From assembly GCA_030063045.1 (NCBI GenBank), contig JAQSEB010000098.1, positions 1 through 64,000 on the forward strand: a DNA stretch of 64,000 nucleotides, read 5' to 3'. This document shows, piece by piece, positions 12,491 through 22,876 of this stretch. Below the pieces are notes generated by a model. The model saw only the letters and a program-made list of their open reading frames with translations. It was not told the DNA's origin and did not search any database. Made by a program: the position numbers and the translations under genes. Source of the DNA: Pratylenchus scribneri. Taxonomy: Eukaryota; Nematoda; Chromadorea; Rhabditida; Pratylenchidae. Positions within the stretch are counted from its first letter, which is position 1. Every line of letters starts with the position of its first letter.

Positions 12491-13311
12491 CTATAGACTC
12501 TTTCGTTTCTATTCTCCCTTCCACATTCAATGCTTTGCCTCGTCTCGCTTCCCTTTGGCCAACCAAAACATTCTCGATGAGGCAATGTCGATAATAAGCG
12601 GACGGACGGCAACGGCGGTTGTTTAGTTTGCCCTTCGCCTCCCTTCGAGAGAATGGCTTTAAGCGTTGGTCCCTTTGGCCAAACAGACTGAATGAGGGTG
12701 GGGGAATCGATGTGGGGTGTTAGGAATAATATGTAATTAATTTGTGGCCATAAAAATGTGCCTTCCATTCAATAGCGCGCGGAAATAATTTCTTCATGTT
12801 TTCCCCTGGGATTTGTATAAAAATTGAATTCTTTCTTTAAATAGCTTTTCCATAATAAATTCTCTTTTCTTGAAAATTTAATCTTTAGATAAAATGAATC
12901 TATATTAACAATAAGCCTATTAAAATTGGGAAAATAAGCTTTTTATTATCCTTGAATTGTGCATTTAATCCAAAAAAAAATTTCCAATGAAATTAATTCC
13001 AATATTATTTTACCTATTATTACACTACTTCCTATTATTTCTGCATCATTTGTTATGCATTAAAATGGATTGGATTTATTTTGAGTCCCAAATCCAAAGA
13101 CCTAATATATAAAGTTTTATGCTTACTAATTTCCTAAGCTTGTCATTTTGATGCAAGAAACAAAAATGTCAAATCCCTTTTAAGCCCGAAATATTCATAT
13201 CAAATTAGCTTAAGACAAATTAAAAAATTCTGCCTAATATTTTCGAGAAAATGAAACATAAAATAATTCCAGCATATTTTTGTCTATATCGTAATCCTTT
13301 TCATACCCTGA
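12379..13311. other. Intergenic stretch, no gene seen
   Basis: After copy B of the GC-rich motif (to 12490) and a GC-rich patch to about 12780, the DNA becomes AT-rich with no readable frame or splice pattern. It ends at the left edge of the large palindrome. Confidence 0.35.
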
Positions 13312-14238
13312 CAAGGGAATGCTTTTAGTTGACCACGAGCTTTAGGTTTGATTTAGGTCTTATTTTGTGTAAAATATATGGGTTTATGTTGAAAATTTTA
13401 ATTTTAGCTGCTAAATGAGCCAACCCGGCCAGATATGGCCATAAAACCGGATTTTTCGGCTAATTTGGCCATAGTTCATATCTCCCTTTAGGGTTGGCCT
13501 AGAATTATGATTTAAACGTTATTTTGTAGAGAATTTAACGGGCTATAATATTGGTAAATGTTTCCTAGGCCTAAAATTTTTTTGAAATTTTTTATAGATT
13601 TTTTTCCAAATATGGCCAATTTGGCCACTTTTCAATGGGCCATAACTCGGTTAGAAGGCTAAATTAGGCCATAGCCCAATTATATTTTTTGATTAATATA
13701 TCATGAAGAATTACTATGCAAATTTTCAGATTTTTTCGTTAACTTGAAAATTCCTTGTATTTTGCCCATCCTAGGCCTAGCATTGTGAATTCGCAAAAAA
13801 TTTCAAGTTAACTAAAAAATCTGAAAATTTGCATAGTAATTCTTCATGATATATTAATCAAAAAATATAATTGGGCTATGGCCTAATTTAGCCTTCTAAC
13901 CGAGTTATGGCCCATTGAAAAGTGGCCAAATTGGCCATATTTGGAAAAAAATCTATAAAAAATTTCAAAAAAATTTTAGGCCTAGGAAACATTTACCAAT
14001 ATTATAGCCCGTTAAATTCTCTACAAAATAACGTTTAAATCATAATTCTAGGCCAACCCTAAAGGGAGATATGAACTATGGCCAAATTAGCCGAAAAATC
14101 CGGTTTTATGGCCATATCTGGCCGGGTTGGCTCATTTAGCAGCTAAAATTAAAATTTTCAACATAAACCCATATATTTTACACAAAATAAGACCTAAATC
14201 AAACCTAAAGCTCGTGGTCAACTAAAAGCATTCCCTTG
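13312..14238. repeat. 927-bp near-perfect palindrome (foldback element)
   Basis: The left arm 13312-13749 and right arm 13801-14238 are each 438 bp and are inverse copies with almost no differences and no length change that I can see; one mismatch lies near the centre. The spacer is 51 bp. The outer ends read CAAGGGAATGC and GCATTCCCTTG, and TGA flanks both sides, a possible 3-bp target duplication. It lies just upstream of, or inside, an early intron of the CXC-deaminase gene. If transcribed, it would fold into a hairpin RNA of more than 400 bp. Confidence 0.95.
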
Positions 14239-14469
14239 TGAGTGCCTGGGTTACAAAATTCTGGTGCCCTGCTGGACTCCCTTATAAAAATTACCTCCTT
14301 TCCGAATCAAAAACATAAAAATAAATTTTTTAAAAATATTTCTTTGTAAATTTGATATTTTTCATCCTCTCCAATTTATTAATTATAATTATTTTGTTTT
14401 TCTAATTAAATTTTCTGTTTATTATTCAAATATAAATTTTTTTAAATTTTAATCTTTTAAATTTTTCAG

Positions 14470-17400
14470 CTAAAGTGGGAAAAAAGACGTGGATCTAGCA
14501 CTCATCAGCCGTCTTCCCAACATCATCAACATACGACCAACGGCGCCGACAGCCGAAACAATAATAAAAACGGCAATAATACAGCAACAGCAGACAAAAG
14601 TTCAACCGGTGATTTTTAATTATAAAATTTAAATAAATTATTCTTAAAATTTTTTATTAATCAAAAAAATTGGAAAACTAAAAAATATTTTCCATTAGGC
14701 GCTGTTGTCGATTTTGGCTCACCACAAAAGCCTGTAGCGCATCCTCGATCCGTTTCCACTGGTCCACCTAACGCAGGAGCGACCGCCGCTTTAACACATC
14801 CACCCACAAGGCATCCTCAACATCATCAATGCTATCAGCACAATTTTGATTGGTACTGATTTTGAAGGGAAATTAAAAATATATTTATTACATTTTCAAA
14901 TAAATAAACAAAAATATTTTTAAATTTATTTTTAAAAAATGAAAAAGGCAATTAGAAATGTGACAGCGCTTGCCAACTTCTCGCCTTTATACTTTATAAT
15001 AACTCATCCAGGACTGAACAAATTTTGTATCAATTTAAAATTCAAATTCTTATCTATTAGATTTTATTTAGAATAGTTCAGAATTTTTGGAATTTATGTC
15101 CAAAAAATTTCAAATCTTTAGTAGCAAAATTTTTAGTGCTTTTCAGAAAGAGCAATTCAAAATCAATTATTAAATAAAATTAAGATCATTCGAATTTCGA
15201 AAGATGGATAGCCCAAGAATCTACTCTGTAATTTGATATTAAATTCATCCAAATTATTCAAATTTTGAGTAATTATAAACGACGCAGAGTTGTGGCAAAT
15301 CTATGAAATATTTTTATAAAATTTTCTTTTTTTTGCAGCTACAATTCCTATTGGCGTAATTCATCACAACATTACACTGCTGCTGGCAATGTTGGCAATG
15401 TTGGTGGCACCGCAACAATTGGTTCGCACACTGGCACTGGCTCATTGATCTATTCCAGTATTGGCCCACTATCCGCTGCTGACGCTCAATCAGTTTGCAG
15501 GTTTAAATTTTCTGTTTCGGAAAGAATTAGAAGCTTATATTTTGGGCACAAGAAAATTATTTTTTAATAATATTTTCAAACAAAAAAATTGGATTTATTA
15601 AAATATTATTTAATTGCCGAAAACAACATTTTACCGAAAAGAATGTTTAAAATGCTGAAAAGATGGAACCGTTGAAATTTAACCTAGACTTATAAACCTT
15701 ATACCCAATCGATTGATCATTTCAAGACTTATTTGGTTTAACCAATTCTAACTTATTTGAACCAAAAATTCAGCATAGGTTTAAACCGTTATATATCCTT
15801 TAATTTTTACCATACCATTAAAATTAAACCATTTAATGCCAACTTGGCCAGCTCAATCTAATATTACATGGTTTGTGAAGGTAGAGTAAACCCAAAAAAC
15901 ATTAAAATTATTTAGCACTATTTATTCTTTTGCAATAAATTAAATATAATTTCTCATTTATTTAAGCAGCAGTGTTGACGTATCGGCGGCAACCAGCCTT
16001 GTTGGTCATCGAACTCATCACCTCTCCTCATCTTTGATCCTTGTCCCTACCCCTCCGGCACATCATTATCATCATCAAGTGAGGGCAAAAATATCAATTA
16101 AATTAAATTAATTTTTTTAATATTTTAATAAAAAATAATTTTTTTACTCTATAGAATCCTTCACATTTGACTTCGACCCTCACGCTGGGAATGTCTTCAC
16201 CCCAAGGCGGTCCTCCAATTCATCAGGGCATGAATTCAAGTGAACAAATAAATAAATTTTAAAATAAAAAAAAAATAATTTAAAAAATTTTTACAGTGTC
16301 CCATGCGGTTACAACCGACCCGCCAGCTTGCTGCGATTGCCCTATGGCGGTGAAAATTTAACATTTTTTAAATAAAAATATTATTTTCTACAGCAAAATC
16401 GATGCAGCTCCGACTCTTGTCCATGCTTTGCCATGCGCCGAATGTGCGATGAACGCTGCGAACACATAAAATATCGTGGCGATTGCCTGAATCAAGCTAT
16501 TTGCAAGGTATTAAAACATTAAATTGACAATATAAAAAAATTTATTTTTATTAGAAATATTTTATTTTAAAAATTATATACATATAAAAATATTCATCTA
16601 TAATCATATTTTAGTGCTCTTGTGAGGCGGATCCAACGAAACCGGCAAAAAATGTTTGCACCAAAGCGGAACGATGCGATTGTCTTCGGATCAAAGAATC
16701 ATGTTCAAACGTAAAATCTTATTAAATCTTACTAAAGGGATTAGCTAATAATATTTTTGCTCATGACCAATGGGCAAATTCAATTTTTTGATTGATTTTA
16801 CATTTTAAAAGCCACGAAGTCTAGGGCTTATGGAAAAAGATAATTTTTTCCCAAAATTGTTTAAAATTTTTTTACTAATTTTAATTAAAAAAGTATGGTC
16901 TGGGCGCAAAGATAAATTAATTTTCCCACATTTTTAATATTAATTTTATTAATTTATAAATTAAATTTTATTTTTCAGTTTTGCAATTGCAAACAAATTT
17001 GCAAGAATAAGGAGCCACCGAAACGGGCAATTAAAGTGAAGAAACCGGCTCAAGGGTATTTTATAAATTCGAATAACTATTTTTTGATTAAAAATATGTT
17101 TAAAAATAATTTAATATTTTCTAGGTGTCAATGTGCCAAAGGGAAGAAGCAATGCGGCAAAAAGGAATGCCAATGCCGTGGGGTCTATGAATTCTGTTCC
17201 AGCAGGTTAATTTATTTAATTTCAAATTATTTTTATTAATTATTTAAAAATTTCTTTTTTAGCTGTAAATGCGGCGGAGATTGCTCGAATGGGGCATCCA
17301 AATTTCATGTGCCAAAACATGTCCAAAATTGTTTTCTTGAGCATAAGCAAGACAGCAGGTTCATCGGCTTAAATTATTATTTTTTAATTAAAAGATTCTT

Positions 17401-20297
17401 TTAAATATTTAAAATTAAATCTCAAAATAAATGTAAAAGTCGAATTTCTGTCCAGGTCTAAAAATTTGTATAATCAAATGACTCAAACAAATACAAAAGC
17501 GTATTTAACTAATAAAAGACTGAAACATTTGTTTGCAATAATTGACGCAGACAGAAGCATATTTAATTACAAATATTTTCTCAATATTTCAGCTGTCTTT
17601 TTCCCAAGATTTGATTTTATTTCTTTTATTTAAATTATTCCTATCTCTAAGGAGGAATGTAATATTTTTAATAATTAGAAATTCTGTTTTTAGTGGCCTA
17701 ATTGTGACGCTCATTGGCGATGACTACATTTATCGGGGCGATTTCTACCATGAATCAAAAAGTGAACCGCATGTGGAGGAACAGTTGGTGGCATCCATCT
17801 ATGATTTAATCTCCAAATATAAAGTACAAAAATTTATAAATATTTTAAATAAATTACAATTTTGTAAATAAATCCTAGAAAAATGATACAAATTTTATCA
17901 TTTAAAAATTTTGACCAAATAAAACTGAAAAAATTAACACCAAAAATTAAAATTGTCTGGAATTATATTTTAGGCCTCTAATTAGTAAAATTTTTTCTCA
18001 GGTGGATTTGTACGAAATTGTGATTTTCGTCTCCAAAAGTCCATGTTTCCATCAAGCTTGCGAACCAAAATGCGAAGTGGTGGATGAATGCAAATCGAAT
18101 AAAGGTTAAAAAAACTAACAAATCGGGTGATAAAATATTTTTAAAATTGCTTTTTTAGCTTGCGCAAAGTTACTTGGCCTTTTGCTCTCCAAAGTGCGGA
18201 AAGAATTGAGCAGAGTGGACGTCAGAATGACAGTCAAATTTCTGTAATGTTTTTAATTTTTATTAGAATATTCCAATTTTTTAAACAATCTATCAATAAA
18301 ATTATTCAAAAATTATTAAATATTTTATTCCTTCTTAGTTATCCACATTTGGTCAGAGGTGACCTGTACACAAAACAGGGCATTCTGTCAATGTTGCAAG
18401 CTGGCATCAAAGTGGAACCGTTGTTGATGAAGGATTGGAGTGCCGTAATGGATTGGGCCCCGCATCCTGAGCATAAGGGAGAATATTTGCAGGTAAAAAA
18501 CATGGAATTTTTTAATAATTTTATTATTTTAAAAATTAATATCTTTTTCCATATTTTATCGGCTTTAAAATTAAAAATAAAAGTTTGGAGATAAAAAATT
18601 TCATGAAATTAATTAAGATATTTTTCCTTATTAGAATTAAAAATAAAAATTTGGAGATAAAAAATTTCATGAAATTAATTAATATATTTTTCCTTAGAAT
18701 TAATAATAAAAATTTGAAAATAAAAAATTAAATAATTTTATTAAAAATTTATTTATTTAAGCTTTGGGGCAATCACAATTTGGACCGTGCCGTAGCTCAA
18801 TCGCAGGCCTTCATCAATGAATGCCGCAGGGCATTGGGACTTTCAATGAAATTCTGGGTTGCCGAAATCCATGAAATTGTCAAGAATACAATACTTCATT
18901 ATACAGAGTAAATTTAGAATTTTAATGAATTTATTTAATATATTTTAAAAGAATTCGAGGCAAATGCAATGAACTTAATGATGCACTCAAACAGGTAATA
19001 AAAACTTTAAATATCAAATTTTAAATTAATTAATTTACCCTAATTCTTTTATGTCCAAAAATATTATATTTTTTTGAGGTCATATAACTTGGCCATAGGT
19101 ATTAGGACTCAGTCAGGGTTAGGATTAGGGCAGTCATGAGTTCTGGTACTAGGGGTTAGTGAATCCTAAAGAAGTCTGATTTAGCCAAATTATATGGCCT
19201 AAAAAATGACTATTTTCGACACGAAAAATTGGATAAATTCTTTTTTGAGCAAATTAATAGACTCCTATTTTAAATTAATTTTAAATTAATTTTAGTTGGA
19301 TTTAACGGCGACTCCTCACAAAATTCGCTCAACTCCAAGCAAACGACGATCTTTTATTGATATGCATGGTCTAAATTTTAAATATTTGAAAAAAAAATAA
19401 TTTTTATTTTTTATAGAACTCAGGGATAAATTACTTATGCGTGGAGGCACTTCGACCGATGGCGCAAAAGGTGCCAAAAATGGCAGCAATATTTCTGTTG
19501 CAAGGTACACCTAATTGACAAAATTAGCATAAATTTTGAATTAATAATTTATAATGAAAAAATTTAAGATTTCGTAATAGGTGCCAATTTTTTGTCCATA
19601 AATTTGGCATTCTTTTCCATAAATCAGTTTTTTTGAGTATAACTTTTTTGTGCTTAATCCTAGACCCTTATACGTTTTATCCATCTTATAGAACTTATCG
19701 AAACGCGTCGATTGTTGTTTCATTTGACATGGTTTTGCCAAAATTAAAAGTATTAAACCGTTTAAACCATATTTTGGTTTTTGGTTTATAATTCTTTTAG
19801 TTTTGAACAAAACCTCGACAAACTATATATCAATCGATGCGTCTCGATCAGCTCTATAAAATGGGTAAGATGTTTGTGCGTCTAGGATCAAGCAAAAGCT
19901 ATAATCAAAAAATCGATCTCTCTGCAAAAAACCCATATATCTCGGCAAAAAAACCTTTTCACGAAAAGAATGAAAATAATTCAATGAAATCGACAATACT
20001 TAATCGAATGAGCTTATTTTCGCATCCTTAAGATAACTAAAATCCATTACCAAAATTAGCTAGACCAATTCCTTGGCGAAGCCCGGAAATCACTAAATTC
20101 CCTGGATTCGCTGTAACATTTACAAATTCAGTGATGATGCCCACGCCCAAGCCATGGTTGCCAGTTTCTGTGGCCGCTCATTTGACGACGGGGAAACCAA
20201 TGAAATTGCACAGAGAATTCGGAAAGCCACGGCCAGCATCAATATGGAAATTGAAGCATTAATGGAATTTTTAACACACAAAGGGGCAATCGCCTAA
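14470..20297 (+). CDS. CXC (tesmin/TSO1-like) plus AID/APOBEC-like cytidine deaminase, 5' incomplete, 717 aa visible
   Basis: Twenty exons: 14470-14608, 14699-14852, 15339-15500, 15970-16078, 16155-16239, 16297-16349, 16394-16507, 16615-16710, 16979-17055, 17125-17205, 17263-17358, 17694-17823, 18002-18104, 18159-18243, 18339-18492, 18762-18907, 18952-18994, 19296-19368, 19417-19504, 20132-20297; total 2154 nt, all phases join. Residues 1-230 are Ser/His/Gly-rich low complexity. Residues about 235-388 hold three Cys-rich units (DSCPCFAMRRMC, ERCDCLRIKESC, and KECQCRGVYEFC) of the CXC type known from tesmin/TSO1/LIN-54 and MSL2, usually DNA-binding. Then comes H415-V-E417, 28 residues, P446-C447-x4-C452, which is the AID/APOBEC zinc-site pattern with catalytic Glu, preceded by SKS. 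Downstream, QGILSMLQAGIKVEPLLMKD fits the family's C-terminal half (GL..L..AG). The C-terminus is helical with no known motif. Expected activity: C-to-U editing of ssDNA or RNA. The start codon was not found. Confidence 0.85.
15650..15845. repeat. Degraded hairpin MITE in an intron of the deaminase gene
   Basis: Phrases of the hairpin family (CTTATACCCAATCGATTGAT, TTGGTTTAACCAATTCTAAC and GGTTTAAACCGTTATA) appear in family order but diverged. The core GACGCATCGA is not intact. Confidence 0.5.
19067..19215. repeat. Small inverted-repeat element in a deaminase-gene intron
   Basis: TTTTTTGAGGTCATATAACT near 19070 pairs with AATTATATGGCCTAAAAAAT near 19190. The middle is rich in TTAGG-like words. 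No target duplication was seen. Confidence 0.5.
19584..19935. repeat. Hairpin MITE, family 2, in the last intron of the deaminase gene
   Basis: It contains TTTTTGTCCATAAATTTGG at the left and the paired words TCGAAACGCGTCGATTG and CAATCGATGCGTCTCGATCA about the centre. It resembles the copy at 23120 but its right end is worn. It lies inside the 627-bp intron 19505-20131. Confidence 0.65.
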
Positions 20298-20345
20298 TTA
20301 ATTAAAGCAAATTTTATAATACCCAAAAATTATTATCCATTTTGG

Positions 20346-20667
20346 GAAACATTGAAAATGGCGAAACGTTTATAGTGGTTTAACGGTTTGTCCAAAATTG
20401 GCAAACAATATATCATTGGATAGAGCTCGTCAAGACGCATCGATTGCTATATAATTTATCGTGATTTGATCAAAAATTAAGGGTTTTAAACGACTTAAAC
20501 CACTGAATGGGTTTTGGTTCAAAACCAATTAAACCATGACAAATTATATACCATTCGATGCGTCTTGACAAGCTCTATTCAATGGTATATGGTTTGTGAA
20601 TTTTGGACAAACCGTTATAAACTTTTCGCCATTTTTAATGTTTTTTTCGCCATTTTAAATATTTCCC
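20346..20667. repeat. Hairpin MITE, family 1
   Basis: It lies 48 bp after the stop codon of the deaminase gene, starting GGGAAACATTGAAAATGGCG and ending with the inverse of GGGGAAATATTTAAAATGGCG. The core pair is GACGCATCGATTG near 20432 and CATTCGATGCGTCTTGACAA near 20550. It may supply part of the 3' UTR. Confidence 0.75.
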
Positions 20668-21130
20668 CCAAAATTATTTTCTTTCTAATTTTCTCTGCTG
20701 ATCTCACAAAATTAATTAATAATTTTGATCTCACAAAATTAATTAATAATTTTGATCTCACAAAATTAATCTTTGATCTCATTAATGAAAATGCTTCTCA
20801 ATTATTAATTTGCTTCGATCTCGACATTTTCTTCATCATTTATACTTACAATTTTTTGATTGAAAAAACCGTCCTTTCACCTCTATAAATTTGATATTCA
20901 CCTTAATATTTTAATTATCCAATCTAATTATAATTTTTTTTTGATTTAATAAATAAAAAAGTGATTAAAAATAGATTCGAATCATTTTTCTAATTAATAA
21001 TTTAGTAATTTTCATGCATTTTCGACCTTCCCTATATAATTTTGTAACATTAATATTTTAAAATGACCCCTTTCATACAATTGGCCATGATTATATTTTC
21101 TTTCAGTACACAATTTGACCAATTCATTTG
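20668..21130. other. Intergenic, with a short 28-29 bp tandem repeat
   Basis: At about 20698-20775 the unit TTGATCTCACAAAATTAATT plus AATAATTT is repeated about 2.6 times. Nothing else was recognised. Confidence 0.5.
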
Positions 21131-21138
21131 GCCATGAC

Positions 21139-21682
21139 CAGATCTGGGTCCGACTCAGACTTCAACTCCGACTCCGCTCCGGAGCTGGAGTCGGAGTCGG
21201 AGTCGAAAATTGAAAAGGTCGAAGTCCGGAGTCGGAGCTGGAGTCAAAATTTTCAAAGGTCGGCGGAGTTGGAAGTCGGAGTCGGAGTCAAAAATTTTGA
21301 GCGACTCAGGACTCCGGTCGACTCCGGATTTTTATTTAAAATTGTATTTTTTTACCTAATTTTTAAAAAATTTCCCTTTTCAATTTTTTTAAAATTAAAT
21401 TTTTTTGGTTTATTTTGACTAAAATTAAAATTTTCGTACCCAAATTATATCATTTTCGGAAATAGATGTTAATTTTACACAAAAATGCCCTGGAGCCAAA
21501 TCGAAATTACTTAAAAAATTTTCTGTGGAATCAAACTCCGGAGTCGGAGTCGAGTTTTAGAACGACTCCGGAGTTGGAGTCGGAGTCAAAAATTGGAAAG
21601 CCCGGAGTCCGGAGTCGGAGCTAAATTTTTGAAAGATCGAAGTTCGGAGTCGGAGTCAAGATTTATGAAAAGCACAGCTCTG
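21139..21682. mobile_element. hAT-like MITE, GAGTCG family, copy 1
   Basis: A 544-bp element with ends CAGATCTGGGTCCGACTC and AAAAGCACAGCTCTG. The flanks are an exact 8-bp duplication, GCCATGAC (21131-21138 and 21683-21690). Both subterminal zones are arrays of GGAGTCGGAGTC or its inverse; the middle is AT-rich. Copy 2 at 53209 is collinear and nearly the same. The open frame 21128-21418 is a by-product of the hexamer array. Confidence 0.9.
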
Positions 21683-21690
21683 GCCATGAC

Positions 21691-22876
21691 CATTTATTTT
21701 AGTGTAAAATTTTCCCCAAGGATTTAGACTTTGAGGAATATGCCAATTGAAAATTAGCATCAATTTGGCTAATCAACATTTGAAGACGAAACAGTCTGTT
21801 GGAGCTGATAATGGCAAAGCTGTTGTGGCATTGTTTTATGGCATAAGCATGAAATTAGCTACAAAATTAAATTAAATACATCAGCCAATGTTGAATATTT
21901 GAACTTATGGAGTTTACATGAGCCAAAATTTCGATTTTTTTCAAAATTTTTTTTCGTCTTAAAATAATTTTTATACGATTTTTAAGATAATGGAAGAATT
22001 AAAAAACTGTTAGGGATAAAAATGTATTTTATACCCCAGAAAATAAATTATAAAAGCATTTTAACCAGTAAAAAACATGAATTAAACCTTCTTTTGGTTG
22101 TCCTCATATTGAAAACACTTTATTTTATCAATTCCAAGCTTTGCGCATCTCCTTATTGACTTTTCCAAAATTATTATTATAAATGATTTTGCTTTTTTGA
22201 TTACCTCTGGAATGCTAAAAAAACCATCCTTTTATTTTTTTTTATTAATTTCCAATTCCATTTTTTATATTTATTATTTTAACGATTTTTAATAATATTA
22301 AACCGGTTTGCATTAATTTAAACGATTTATTTTTATTTTTTATCGTTTTTGCCTAAATAAATATATTTATTGCCAATTTCAGTATTTTTCTTGCCAAATT
22401 AAATATTATTTACTTTTTGCCAAATTCATTATTTTTGCCAAATTCTTTGTTTTTTTTTTTTTGCCAAATTAAATCACTTCCGAAATTTATCATGAAAGTC
22501 TTATTCAATTCAATATGTAAAGTAAATATTAATTCTAAAGTTGTGAATTTCAGCTGCTTATTAAATTTAATTCATAGAATTGAGAATTAATATTGAAAAT
22601 CGCACTTTTTAAGAAACAAATTAGACTGGAATCTCTATAATTTGATGGCTGAAAAATTAATTCTTACGTTTAAAATTCTGCTAATTATTAGTTATTTATC
22701 AATTGCGATAAAGATTGAATTTTTTTCCTGCCACTATTGAATGCACATAATTCAAATATTTTTTTTAAATTTCTTTCTCAAAAAATTATTCTAAGGATAT
22801 CGAAAAAACATTAAAACCAGCTTTTAAATGAATATACTTATTTAATTTATAAATTTAAGAAAAAAATTATAAAATA
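21691..22876. promoter_or_regulatory. Upstream flank of Srd-like gene 1
   Basis: AT-rich, without a readable gene. Between about 22536 and 22640 it matches the sequence just upstream of the second receptor gene (26277-26345), for example CTTATTAAATTTAATTCATA in both, so the tandem duplication included the promoter region. No TATA box stands out. Confidence 0.45.

Noticed and set aside
11692..12768. Overlapping open frames of 70-126 codons on both strands
   Set aside because: They overlap in several frames, contain no known motif and have odd composition; likely chance in a GC-richer patch with few stops.
21128..21418. Ser/Glu-rich frame over the GGAGTC array, and its like at 53153-53440
   Set aside because: They are translations of hexamer arrays in a non-coding MITE with exact target duplication.
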